A stretch of DNA of 40,589 bases from Mycolicibacterium sp. BiH015 (GTDB lineage: Bacteria > Actinomycetota > Actinomycetes > Mycobacteriales > Mycobacteriaceae): the NCBI RefSeq assembly GCF_027706845.1, contig NZ_JAQGCZ010000025.1, positions 1-40,589 of the forward strand, written 5' to 3'. This document shows, in pieces, positions 16,504-24,762 of the stretch. How positions within the stretch are numbered: the first letter of the stretch is position 1; each line of letters starts with the position of its first letter. Below the pieces are notes generated by a model, which saw nothing but the letters and a program-made list of their open reading frames with translations, searched no databases and was not told the DNA's origin. The position numbers and the translations under genes were made by a program.

Positions 16504-17010
16504 GTGACCGACCTCGCCACTGTCGAAAATTCGATTCGACGACGGTCGTTCGGCACCCTGTCGACGCTCGATAGCAGCGGCAACCCCCACGCAACGGCCG
16601 TCACGTACGCAGCGGCCGGTGAAGGCACAAACCTGACGTTGTACATCACGACCCGGACTACGAACATCAAGGTGAGAAACATCCGACGACGCCCACAGGT
16701 AGCCTTCGTCATTCCCGTGCCGCACCGCTTCCTCCCCATGATGCCGCCGGCAGCTATCCAATTCGCGGGGTCGGCCGAAATACTGAACCACGAAAACGCT
16801 GACGCGCGAGGGGCATTCCATGCGGACTGGTTCCTCCGTCGCATTCTCGCCGCCGAGGAGCGCATAGTCTCTCAGAGTGCTGAGCTGTGCTTCATCGCGG
16901 TCCGGCCGAGGCGATGGTTATCCACCTACGGCATCGGAATGTCGGCCCTCGACATCCTGCGTCATCCGGGCGACGCCATCGGGCGGGCAGACCTGACGGG
17001 CGGAAACTAG
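16504..17010 (+). CDS. pyridoxamine 5'-phosphate oxidase-fold (PPOX) family protein
   Basis: 168 residues. The N-terminal half has the flavin/F420-binding split-barrel pattern: SFGTLSTLDSSGNPHATAVTYA, then LTLYITTRTTNIKVRNIRRRPQVAFVI. Members bind FMN, F420 or haem and act in redox reactions; the substrate cannot be told. GTG start with GGAGGAAGGAGC close upstream. It follows CopB in the same direction after about 210 bases and may not be part of the copper operon. Confidence 0.85.
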   Translation: MTDLATVENSIRRRSFGTLSTLDSSGNPHATAVTYAAAGEGTNLTLYITTRTTNIKVRNIRRRPQVAFVIPVPHRFLPMMPPAAIQFAGSAEILNHENADARGAFHADWFLRRILAAEERIVSQSAELCFIAVRPRRWLSTYGIGMSALDILRHPGDAIGRADLTGGN

Positions 17011-17044
17011 CCGTCAGGCCGTGGATTGGCCACACATGCGTAGG

Positions 17045-17887
17045 TCAATGCACATGGTCGTGGTCTTGGTGGTCGTCTAGCGGCGTCGCTGCTGGAAGCG
17101 GCTCGCTGATGGGCACGGGCACAGACGTAGCCTGCTCAGGCGCGCCGCCAGAGCCAGGGGCGGGCGCAGGAGCTTCGACTGGGCGGACGGCAGGCGGGGG
17201 AGACGTCGGTTCCGGGTCGTGATTGTGATGGTCGTCGACGTTTTCTGCACTGGTTCCGTGGTCATCGGAGGCGGGCTCCCCAGCGGGCGCTGCAGGGGAT
17301 GGTTCAGGATGGCTGTGATGGTCGTCAGTCTGCTCTGCACCAGATCCGTGGTGATGAGCCCCTGCTTCCGCGCCGGCTGGGGCGTGGTGGCCGTGCCGTA
17401 GACCAGAGGCAGCGCCCACCGTGGACGCCAACGTGACGATCCCAATCGCGCCCAGGAGCACCATGGCACTGCCGACGGCGGGCACCGGTTCTCCTTGAAG
17501 GCCGCGGTGCCAGACCCAGCCAGCGCCCATGACGACATAGATCTGAAGCAGCAACGCGCATAGGTCCGCGGCTTGGATCAGTTCGGCTTGACCGGCGTGG
17601 GGCCCGAGCGGCGCTCCCGCGGTTCTCGACACGGACCAAAGCGCAATAACGGCAAGGTTGACCATGATGCCAAGAGCTAGCACCGGGGTGGTGGTACGGG
17701 TGAGTACTAGCCGCGCCCACAACAGTTGGAACAGCGCGATTGCCGTAAAAAACAGGCCCGCTGGCATCCATTCCTGCCAGTGCGTGGGAACGACGGCGAA
17801 GTGGATGACAGAAGCGCCTAGTGAGGCGAGCGCGGCAAGCCGAGCCGCTAACCGGCTGTCGGTCTTCTTCGCTGTCCTAGGCGCCAC
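17045..17887 (-). CDS. multi-pass membrane protein with a His-rich cytosolic or external tail
   Basis: About 280 residues. Residues 12-160 contain five hydrophobic segments (LAALASLGASVIHFAVV, LFFTAIALFQLLWARLVL, VLALGIMVNLAVIALW, LCALLLQIYVVMGAGWVW, VGSAMVLLGAIGIVTLA). After that comes a long low-complexity tail rich in His, Ala, Pro and acidic residues, with repeated HGHH, AHHHGS, DDHHSHPEP, DDHHNHDPEP and DDHQDHDHVH blocks, likely to bind metal ions. The GTG at 17887 (MAPRTAKK) is preferred; the upstream frame is Cys/Trp-rich and lacks a clear ribosome site. Function unknown; context suggests metal sequestration or sensing. Confidence 0.75.
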   Translation of the reverse strand: MAPRTAKKTDSRLAARLAALASLGASVIHFAVVPTHWQEWMPAGLFFTAIALFQLLWARLVLTRTTTPVLALGIMVNLAVIALWSVSRTAGAPLGPHAGQAELIQAADLCALLLQIYVVMGAGWVWHRGLQGEPVPAVGSAMVLLGAIGIVTLASTVGAASGLRHGHHAPAGAEAGAHHHGSGAEQTDDHHSHPEPSPAAPAGEPASDDHGTSAENVDDHHNHDPEPTSPPPAVRPVEAPAPAPGSGGAPEQATSVPVPISEPLPAATPLDDHQDHDHVH

Positions 17888-18169
17888 CGAACAAGGATGA
17901 CAGCGCCACCCTAGACACCGGCTGCACGAGGCCACATCTCAACCCGACCGAGATTCATTCGTCATCAACTACTGCCGTCCTACGTAGATGGATCGATGCG
18001 ACCCTTCGTCTGCGAGTCTCAACCACCGCCGTTTGGCGATAACCAACACCGGCTTCTCTTGAGACCTCGCCAATGCGGCAGTAGCGCACGTCGCTGTTCG
18101 CGTCCGGAACTGGCTCAGATTGTCGACGGGACTACGCGCGTCACCGGGCGGGGCGCCGAAGGACAGAGG

Positions 18170-19132
18170 TCACATCTGCCTCATGGCGTTGCGCTGCTTG
18201 AGCTGTTCGCGCACCACATCCTCGATACGGCCATCGGGTAGCGACAACACATAGCGCCGCATGATATCCAGCGCAAACTCCTCAATGTCGGCGTAGCTGG
18301 CACCGGCAAGCTTGTCGGCGAGGGTGCGCGGCGCCATACCGAGGTTCCCGCCGAGCCGCATACGCAGCTGCTCGAGAAAAGTCGTGGCCTGTATGCGAGA
18401 CGGGGGATGCAGTGCTAACCGCACCTGAAAGCGGCGCCATGCCGCGCGGTCGAGCAGTTCGCCATGGTTGGTCGCGCAGACGGCGACGACGTGGGAGGGC
18501 AAGCGATCGATCTGTAGGAGCAGCGTCGAAACGACGCGCTTGATCTCGCCGGTTTCGTGCGCGTCGGAGCGCTCCTTGGCGATGGTGTCGAACTCGTCGA
18601 AAAAGAGCACGCAGCGCCGAGTCCTTGCGAACTCGAAAACGTGATCGATTCGACTCGTTGTCTCTCCAAGAAAGCTAGATACAACTCCCTCGTAACGCAC
18701 GGCGTAGAACGGCACCATCAACTCCGCTGCCAACACTTCAGCAAGCGAGGTTTTACCGTTACCAGGCGGACCTTCCAAAAGGATGCGGTTACGCGGTTCC
18801 AGGCCGTGGCTGCGGAGAAGCTCGCTACGGTGATGCTCCTCGATGATCTCGTTCACCGCCGCCGTGACGGCAGGCGCCAGATGCACCTCTGACAATCGCC
18901 GTTTAGGCACAATTTCGGTGACCAGATCAGCGACCTGGCGGGCGGTGTCATCACGGGCGAGCAGGCTGCGAGCACCGGCAGTGGTGATCAATTCGGACAG
19001 ACGATCAGCCACAAGATGGTGCTGATTGTTGCGCTCCTCGGCGATGATCGCCTCCACCAGCATGCGAAAGCGGGCGACGTCGCCACGCTGCTGCGCCTCG
19101 ACCAGATCAATCACTAGGTCAGACCTCGCCAT
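18170..19132 (-). CDS. AAA+ family ATPase, orphan of the ATPase-peptidase type
   Basis: 320 residues. The N-terminal helical region (1-80) begins DLVIDLVEAQQRGD and precedes the AAA+ domain, with Walker A GPPGNGKTS (121-129), Walker B VLFFDEFD (175-182) and sensor region CATNHGELLDRAAWRRF with an arginine-finger candidate. The C-terminal lid carries ASYADIEEFALDIM. It should be a cytosolic ATP-driven remodeller. The ATG at 19132 has GAGGGG upstream. In many bacteria a close relative is followed by a subtilisin-like (S8) protease; here no protease frame is visible in the 280 bases downstream, so the partner seems lost or elsewhere. Confidence 0.85.
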   Translation of the reverse strand: MARSDLVIDLVEAQQRGDVARFRMLVEAIIAEERNNQHHLVADRLSELITTAGARSLLARDDTARQVADLVTEIVPKRRLSEVHLAPAVTAAVNEIIEEHHRSELLRSHGLEPRNRILLEGPPGNGKTSLAEVLAAELMVPFYAVRYEGVVSSFLGETTSRIDHVFEFARTRRCVLFFDEFDTIAKERSDAHETGEIKRVVSTLLLQIDRLPSHVVAVCATNHGELLDRAAWRRFQVRLALHPPSRIQATTFLEQLRMRLGGNLGMAPRTLADKLAGASYADIEEFALDIMRRYVLSLPDGRIEDVVREQLKQRNAMRQM

Positions 19133-19641
19133 GTGGCCCCTCCTTGCGCAATGCGCTCGCTCGATCATTGCAGATGCGTTCACCACCGCGGGTTCGGCGC
19201 CGTACTGTGTCGTGCCCGCTAGCAGCGCCAACAGCGCTCAGATAGTTGTCCGAGTTCTGCCGTAGTGTTCTTCGACCGCCCTGCGGCCACTGATCGCACG
19301 GGTGGCTTGTCGCCAGCTACCCGGGTGTGTCTCAGAGGCGTATTGGTGCGCCGGGCGGTCACGCTCGTCGGCGTTGGTCTAGTTCCGGACAGCAGGCCCC
19401 GCGACGCTCTGCGTGTCGGTGAGGCGAAGCTGCGTTGGCACGGCAGCAGCGCTGAGGTGTCGAGCTGGTCGCGGCCGTGACAGGCCTTCCGGTCACCGGT
19501 TTCGTCGTGGTTCACGTCGACAAAGACGCTGATGACCGCCGACATCGACGAAAGTGCATGGAGTTTCTTCTGCCGCACTTGGCGTTGATGCCGTGCCCAC
19601 CGGCGAGCCGATCTTGGAGCTGGACACTCGGTCACTTCTGA
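19133..19641. other. interval without a supported gene
   Basis: About 500 bases upstream of the AAA+ gene. Open frames exist on both strands but they are Arg/Ser/Cys-rich, overlap each other and match nothing I recognise. It contains the promoter of the AAA+ gene by position, but no clear promoter boxes were seen. Confidence 0.4.
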
Positions 19642-19899
19642 GGACGTCGACCACGCGACATAGCGCGCCGAGGAAGCGAAACAGCGGGCCGAAACGCCCA
19701 CCTGTCCGCAGCCCATCTCCACGAACACGCCGGCGACGCACATCAGCGGGCAGCCGAGGTTCACGACCAAGCACCGTCAGCAGGCGTCGGAGACGTCACT
19801 GCGCACAAGGCCAAAGCTCAACGTCATCGCAGAGCGGCCACTTCCGATCGAGAGGCCGCTTCGCGCGACTACTACGACGCCGAGCAAGAACGTCACTAG
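19642..19899 (+). pseudogene. remnant of a small Ala/His/Glu-rich helical protein gene
   Basis: In one frame, 19681-19896 reads as a strongly protein-like amphipathic helix rich in Ala, His, Gln and Arg (NAHLSAAHLHEHAGDAHQ, then AAEVHDQAPSAG, HKAKAQRHRRAATSDREAA) ending at TAG 19899. This frame has no start codon after its upstream stop at 19639. A likely continuation of the N-terminus (AEEAKQRAE) lies in another frame just before about 19700, so a one- or two-base indel seems to have broken the gene. Small His/Ala-rich proteins of this type occur in mycobacteria; the function is unknown. Confidence 0.4.
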
Positions 19900-19932
19900 T
19901 TGACTGTCTCGTTTCTGAAAATTTGAGACCAA

Positions 19933-20343
19933 TCAGTTCCTGTCTTGATTCATCGAGACGAAGATTAGACCCCTGTCGTCTCGAACGGGTCTCGGCTTCA
20001 CCCGTTGCTTGATGGCGGCGGCGAGGTCGTCTGGGATGGGCATGGGTGTCATGAGGCCCGCGTTGACGCGGCCGGTGTTGCCGACCGGGTAGCGGCCGGT
20101 CATCGAGCCGGGGGCGGCGACGATGAGGCGCAGGACTTGGCCGATGGCTTCGCGGCGGTCGTGTTGGCGAAGTGCGAGCGCCAGCATGGCGGCGTGGTTG
20201 CAGGTGTGCAACCAGGGACTTGGTTGGGAGGCGATGTGTGCCCGCTCTAAGTGTCGCCACCGGGTCGCGGGGTCTGCGGCGTGTTTCGCGGCGGTCATTT
20301 CCGCTCGGTAGACCTTGCGGGCCTGCTCACTGATTCGTGGCAT
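19933..20343 (-). CDS. DUF3703 family protein
   Basis: 136 residues, probably cytosolic. The segment SEQARKVYRAEMTAAKHA, the HLERAHIASQPSPWLHTCNHAAMLALA helix region and the C-terminal TGRYPVGNTGRVNAG...MPIPDD are characteristic of DUF3703 proteins, which have conserved His and occur beside heavy-metal pumps and other resistance genes. The biochemical role is unknown. The ATG at 20343 has AGGAG nine bases upstream; the frame before it is Pro/His-rich and overlaps the pump gene. It lies 38 bases after the second CtpG gene, same strand. A broken copy lies at about 8300-8480. Confidence 0.83.
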   Translation of the reverse strand: MPRISEQARKVYRAEMTAAKHAADPATRWRHLERAHIASQPSPWLHTCNHAAMLALALRQHDRREAIGQVLRLIVAAPGSMTGRYPVGNTGRVNAGLMTPMPIPDDLAAAIKQRVKPRPVRDDRGLIFVSMNQDRN

Positions 20344-20380
20344 TGAGTTGGCTCCTGTCGTGGGGATGAGCTTGGTGGGG

Positions 20381-22516
20381 CTATCGGCGGCTGGTCCGCT
20401 TGGTGGGTGCGGTCGTGCCGTTGACGGCCGGTGGAGATGCGGTGGGGGCGCAGCAGTCGCACCCGTGCTCATCCTGTGCCGGGGCTGGGGTGATCAGGGA
20501 AAGGCTGATGCTGGTGGCGGGGGTCTGCGCGGACTGTAGAGGGCTGCAGCAGGGGTCGTCGAGGACGGGTGCTGGGCCGATGTCGAGGGTGTGGGTTGTG
20601 GTTCGCAAGGTTGTCGCTGTGACGCCGGGAAGGGCGGTGATGCGGGCGGAGCGGATGGCGTTGAGGATGACGAATATTTCGGTGGTTTCGTGGATCAGGA
20701 CCACGGTGGCCAGGCCCAGGACGCCGAAGGCGGCCAGCGGTATCAGGACGGCGACGATGGCCAGCGAGAACGCGATGTTCTGCACCATGATCCGGCGGGC
20801 GTGGCGCGAGTGGGCCAGCACCTGGGGTAGGTGCCGAAGGTCCTCGCCCATCAGGGCGACGTCGGCGGTTTCGATGGCGACGTCGGTGCCCATGGCGCCC
20901 ATGGCGATGCCGATGTCGGCGGTGGCCAGCGCGGGGGCGTCGTTGATGCCGTCGCCGACCATGGCGATGGGTCGGCCCGTGGAGAGGGTCGGCAGCAGGG
21001 CTGCCTTGTCTTCGGGTAGCAGCTCGGAGTGCACGGTGGTGATGCCGGCGTCGGCGGCCACCGTGTCCGCGGTGCGGGTGTTGTCGCCGGTGAGCATGGC
21101 CACCGTGATGCCCATTCGCTTCAACAGACGGACGGCTTCGGCGGCTTCGGGGCGAAGTTCATCGCGCACGGCGATGGCAGCGACCGGCTGTTCATCGCGG
21201 GCGAGCACCACCACGGTGGCGCCGGCGGCCTGCAACCGCTCCACGTCAGCGGCGAGTGGTCCGGGGGCGACCCAGGAGGGTTTCCCCAGCCGCAACCGGT
21301 GGCCGTCGAGGTCACCGTGCAGACCGTGGCCAGCCAGTGCGGTCACATCGCTGGCGGCCGGCGAGTCGCCGGCGGCGGTCAGGATCGCTTGGGCCAGTGG
21401 GTGTTCGCTGCGCATCTCCAGGGCCGCTGCCCACCGCAGGGCGTCGGCGTCGCTGAGGTCATCGGCGGTGATCACCTCGACGACGCGGGGCTGATTGCGG
21501 GTGAGCGTGCCGGTCTTGTCCAGGGCGACGACGGTGATGCGGCCAAGTTCTTCCACCGCCGCGCCACCCTTGATCAGGGCGCCGTGGCGGCTGGCGGCCC
21601 CGATGGCCGCGACCACGGTCAACGGGACCGCGATCGCCAGTGCGCACGGTGAGGCGGCCACGAGCACCACCAGTGCCCGTTCCAGCCACAGCATCGGATC
21701 ACCCAACACCGCGCCCACCGCGGCGATCACCGCGGCCAACGCCATGATCGCCGGCACCAGCGGACGGGCGATCCGATCCGCCATTCGTTGCCCGGCGCCC
21801 TTGCGTTCCTGGGCTTGCTCGACGATGTGCACGATCCGCGCCAGGGAACTGTCGGCGGCCGGGGCGGTGACCTCGACCTCGATCGCTCCGCCACCGTTGA
21901 TGGCACCGGCGAACACGTCGCTGCCGGGCCCGGCTTCCACGGGCACCGATTCGCCGGTGATCGCCGACAGGTCCAGGCTCGTCTGACCGGCTCGGATGGT
22001 GCCATCGGTGGCAGCCCGTTCACCGGGACGGATCACCATGACGTCACCGATCACGAGATCCTGGGGGGCAACGGTCGTCTCGATGCCGTCCCGCAGCACC
22101 GAGGCCTTCGGCGGCACCAGCGACAACAGGGAGCGCAGCCCGCGACGGGTCCGGCTGACGGCGTAGTGCTCCAAGCCCTCGGCGATCGAGAACAGGATGC
22201 CCAGCAAGGCGGCCTCGGCGAACTGACCCAACGCGACTGCGCCGATCGCGGCGATCGTCATCAACGTGCCGACCCCGATACGGCCATGCCGCAGGCCGCG
22301 CACCGCATCGGGCACGAACGTGATCGCGCCGGCAGCGACCGCAGCCAGCTCGACGGCGTGTGCGATGCCCTCGTAGCCGACCCGCCCGGCAATCCAGCTC
22401 ACAGCGAGCAGCACCGCGGCCAGCGCCGCGAACTGCAATTCCCGTATTTGCCAAAGCCTTTCGGGACCCGCGTCGGGTTCGACGTCGTTGCGTGGCCCGC
22501 AGCACGCATCAGACAC
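20381..22516 (-). CDS. ctpG: second CtpG-like heavy-metal P1B-type ATPase with Cys-rich C-terminal tail
   Basis: 711-residue membrane pump closely related to the one at 4946-6913: MSDACCGPRND N-terminus, PERLWQIRELQFAAL, GRIGVGTLMTIAAIGA, TGES, membrane motif SPC (ASPCALAIA), DKTGTLT, SEHPLA, GDGINDAPAL and a VLIHETTEIFVI helix. It differs by about 70 extra C-terminal residues with two cysteine clusters (DDPCCSPLQ and EHGCDCCAPT), which could bind metal or regulate the pump. Its start overlaps the stop of the CadC-like ArsR gene by eight bases, so it is co-transcribed and should be induced by cadmium, lead or zinc. The two paralogues are in inverted orientation about 14 kb apart. Confidence 0.9.
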   Translation of the reverse strand: MSDACCGPRNDVEPDAGPERLWQIRELQFAALAAVLLAVSWIAGRVGYEGIAHAVELAAVAAGAITFVPDAVRGLRHGRIGVGTLMTIAAIGAVALGQFAEAALLGILFSIAEGLEHYAVSRTRRGLRSLLSLVPPKASVLRDGIETTVAPQDLVIGDVMVIRPGERAATDGTIRAGQTSLDLSAITGESVPVEAGPGSDVFAGAINGGGAIEVEVTAPAADSSLARIVHIVEQAQERKGAGQRMADRIARPLVPAIMALAAVIAAVGAVLGDPMLWLERALVVLVAASPCALAIAVPLTVVAAIGAASRHGALIKGGAAVEELGRITVVALDKTGTLTRNQPRVVEVITADDLSDADALRWAAALEMRSEHPLAQAILTAAGDSPAASDVTALAGHGLHGDLDGHRLRLGKPSWVAPGPLAADVERLQAAGATVVVLARDEQPVAAIAVRDELRPEAAEAVRLLKRMGITVAMLTGDNTRTADTVAADAGITTVHSELLPEDKAALLPTLSTGRPIAMVGDGINDAPALATADIGIAMGAMGTDVAIETADVALMGEDLRHLPQVLAHSRHARRIMVQNIAFSLAIVAVLIPLAAFGVLGLATVVLIHETTEIFVILNAIRSARITALPGVTATTLRTTTHTLDIGPAPVLDDPCCSPLQSAQTPATSISLSLITPAPAQDEHGCDCCAPTASPPAVNGTTAPTKRTSRR

Positions 22517-22892
22517 GATTGGCTTCCTTAGCGCTAGTTGCGGCCACGCTCGGCAAAACAGCTGCGGTTAACTCGCGTCCGCGCTCGGTCAGCTGATACA
22601 TGACCAACTTGCCCTGACGGCGCGACGACACCAGCGCCGCGTTCTTGAGCTGGCGCAGATGGTGGGACACCAAGCCCTGCGGCAATCCGACCACCCAGGC
22701 CATATCGCACACGCACAATTCGTCGCCGGCCGCCAGGGCGGCCGCAATGGACAACCGGGTCGCATCGCTGAGGCCGCGCGCCGCCGCGGCGGCGGCCTGG
22801 ACGGTGGCGCTATCGGGCACCGTGGCGCGAATGGACTCCGCGTGGGGCAGGTCCAAGCAGAGCAGATCGCAGGTATCCACCGGTTCACTCAT
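22509..22892 (-). CDS. CadC-like ArsR/SmtB metal-sensing repressor
   Basis: 127 residues. N-terminal C8 and C12 (DTCDLLCLD) and the recognition-helix pair C60 and C62 (ELCVCDMAW) form the alpha3N four-cysteine site of CadC-type Cd/Pb/Bi sensors. The winged helix spans LSDATRLSIAAAL through GLPQGLVSHHLRQLKNAALV and the wing GKLVMYQL. The ATG at 22892 is preferred because the -10 TAGTAT lies exactly six bases upstream, the leaderless pattern; an in-frame ATG at 22898 abuts the -10. It overlaps the ctpG paralogue and is divergent from the DsbA-like gene across a nested dyad operator. Confidence 0.9.
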   Translation of the reverse strand: MSEPVDTCDLLCLDLPHAESIRATVPDSATVQAAAAAARGLSDATRLSIAAALAAGDELCVCDMAWVVGLPQGLVSHHLRQLKNAALVSSRRQGKLVMYQLTERGRELTAAVLPSVAATSAKEANRV

Positions 22893-22919
22893 ATCCATAT
22901 ACTAAAGTACGTCGATATG
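22890..22919. promoter_or_regulatory. nested dyad operator with overlapping divergent -10 boxes
   Basis: Two concentric inverted repeats share one centre (22904.5): outer CATATC (22890-22895) / GATATG (22914-22919) and inner TACTAAAGTA (22900-22909). The outer arms contain both start codons. TATACT (22898-22903, plus) and TAGTAT (22904-22899, minus) are -10 boxes on opposite strands. A dimeric ArsR repressor bound here would shut both transcripts. Confidence 0.6.
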
Positions 22920-23600
22920 AACATGAAAGGTCTCGGAGCGATCCTGACCAACACCCGCGTTCTGCTGACCGTCTTCGTTATCGCGTTAGCAACGATCGGG
23001 ACCGCGGTGTTCCTCTCGGTCCGAGGCACCGACTCGGCACCTCCGATCGAACTCGACGGGGCAGCCGGACAGACGGTCCGGGACAACAGTCACCGGCTCA
23101 ACTCGGTACCCGACAGCGACGTCTACTTCGTGGAATTCCTCGATTTCGAGTGCGAGGGCTGTCGCGCGGTGTATCCCGCCATTGAGCAGCTGCGCGCCGA
23201 ATACGGCGACCGGGTGAACTTCGTGCTGCGCTACTTCCCGCTGCGCTCGCACTTCAACGCCGAGCGCGCCGCACGCGCAGTCGAGGCCGCCGCCCAACAA
23301 GGCCAACTCGAACCCATGTACCGGAAAATGTATGAGACACAAGCAGAATGGGGCGAGCAGCAGACTCCCGCCGACGACGTATTCCGCGGCTTCGCCCAGC
23401 AACTCGGCCTGGACATGAGCGCATTCGACGACACTTACAACGACCCGGCCACCCTGGAACGCATCCAGCTCGACATCGCCGACGGCACCGCATTAGGCGT
23501 GCAAGGAACCCCGACCTTCTTCCTCAACGGCGAACGCATCCAGCCGCGCAGTTATGAAGACCTCTCCACAGCGCTTGACCAGGCTTTGGTGCGCGGATAG
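22917..23600 (+). CDS. DsbA/DSBA-like membrane-anchored thiol oxidoreductase
   Basis: 227 residues. An N-terminal membrane anchor or signal (about 14-34, VLLTVFVIALATIGTAVFL) places the domain outside the membrane. The thioredoxin fold carries C79-E-G-C82 (FLDFECEGC), the inserted helical region, and the cis-proline loop GTPTFFLNGERI near residue 198, as in DsbA-like Thioredoxin_4 proteins. It should oxidise or transfer disulfides in exported proteins. The start is close behind a -10 box with no ribosome site, so the transcript is nearly leaderless. It is divergent from the CadC-like repressor and shares its operator, so it may be metal-induced. Confidence 0.88.
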   Translation: MNMKGLGAILTNTRVLLTVFVIALATIGTAVFLSVRGTDSAPPIELDGAAGQTVRDNSHRLNSVPDSDVYFVEFLDFECEGCRAVYPAIEQLRAEYGDRVNFVLRYFPLRSHFNAERAARAVEAAAQQGQLEPMYRKMYETQAEWGEQQTPADDVFRGFAQQLGLDMSAFDDTYNDPATLERIQLDIADGTALGVQGTPTFFLNGERIQPRSYEDLSTALDQALVRG

Positions 23601-23806
23601 ACGTCTGTCTCGAATCTACTGAACGGCATCGGTTGCCTCACGTGGCAAGGGCGTGGAAAGAAGACCCTTAAGAATATTCGGCCTGGTTTATCAGATCCCT
23701 GGCTCGCTTTCATCGCAACCTGGCAGACCTGCAGCGCGTGACCCATGGTTTCACCGTCTGGCCCGCCCGCCACACGGGTCGGCCGCCAGACAATGGCTGC
23801 TCGTCC

Positions 23807-24355
23807 CTACATCTTTCCCGCACAGCAGGGGCACGGTTCCTTCATGTTGGCGCAGCAAGGGCATGCGTCCATCGGCATCGCCATCATCGTCTCGCCGCAG
23901 CACCACATCAGTGGCCTGGCGCCACCGGCGGTGTACGTGACCGCCATGGGGTTCTCGCTGGTGACGTCAAAGTAGATCTTGCCGGTGGCCGTCTGCCCTT
24001 GAGTCAAGGTGGCCGGGGAAATTCCCCGCGGGCTGGCCATCTGCCACAGCGCTGGGTAGCGGGCGCCTACAGAGGTTGCGGCGAAGTTGGGGATTACCGG
24101 TGTCGAAGTGCCCAAGATCGCCGTCACCGTCGCGGTCGCTTCCCACAGCTGGCCGGCCACCGGGAAGTCAGGCACATCACCGCTTTTCTTCAGATCCGCG
24201 ACCGACCAACTCTGAATGCCACCACCGTCCGCTACCTGCTGATGCGCTCCAAAGCGGTGCAAACAGTGCTCCGCCGCCGACGCCGCCCCAGCCGAGCCCA
24301 GTCCCGCCATCGGCGCCATCACAGCCAATACCGCCATCAAACAGAACTTGAGCAC
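23807..24355 (-). CDS. secreted MPT63-like (DUF1942) protein with Cys/Met-rich C-terminal tail
   Basis: 182 residues. Signal peptide: MLKFCLMAVLAVMAPMAGLG ending near ASAAE. The body matches the mycobacterial antigen MPT63: SVADLKKS, PVAGQLWEATATVTAI, TPVIPNF, LWQMASP, GISPATLTQGQTATGKIYFDV. After the MPT63-like core, about 30 extra residues follow: WCCGETMMAMPMDACPCC and ANMKEPCPCCAGKM, with eight cysteines (CC, CPCC, CPCC) and six methionines. That composition suggests soft-metal binding, such as Cu(I) or Cd(II). GTG start with GGGAG upstream. The tail is unusual for MPT63 as I know it; its position in a metal island supports extracellular metal capture. Confidence 0.85.
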   Translation of the reverse strand: MLKFCLMAVLAVMAPMAGLGSAGAASAAEHCLHRFGAHQQVADGGGIQSWSVADLKKSGDVPDFPVAGQLWEATATVTAILGTSTPVIPNFAATSVGARYPALWQMASPRGISPATLTQGQTATGKIYFDVTSENPMAVTYTAGGARPLMWCCGETMMAMPMDACPCCANMKEPCPCCAGKM

Positions 24356-24762
24356 ATCTACTCCCTACCGTGGGGCCCGGCAAAGTAATCGCCTCGCGTC
24401 TACAACCTACGTACCGAGATAGTAGATGATGTCAGAAGCCGATCGACATGGCCTTGCCCTGGGCTCCTATGGCGACGGTTGACACCCGCCGCTGAATCGG
24501 AAGAGGTCGCCACGCGGTCAAGCACCATCGCCACTTGCCGGTCAACCGTCTGCAACTCTTCCCGCCGCGCCCGAAATCAGGAGCACCTTCGCTATCTGTA
24601 ATCAGCAAATGCTTCGCCGCCGACACCCAGCTCATCACTGGCGTCGTTAGTGGGCGGCGTCGCGTCGGGCCGGGTCGGTCCGGCGTCGAAGGCGGCCATT
24701 TCAACGTAAGGCCGGTTACTGTCAGCGCAACCGGAAACAAGTTTTTGACCGGAGGTATTGAC
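24356..24762. other. intergenic interval between MPT63-like and methyltransferase genes
   Basis: About 400 bases between divergent genes. An open frame runs into the methyltransferase gene from 24535, but it is Arg/Pro-rich and lacks a ribosome site. No RNA gene or repeat was recognised; promoters of both flanking genes should lie here. Confidence 0.4.

Noticed and set aside
19219..19770. 183-codon open frame on the minus strand
   Set aside because: Arg/Ser/Cys-rich, no ribosome site, no recognisable motif, and overlaps a better frame on the plus strand.
24535..24762. N-terminal extension of the methyltransferase gene
   Set aside because: Arg/Pro-rich, no ribosome site; GGAGG before the GTG at 24763 marks the start.
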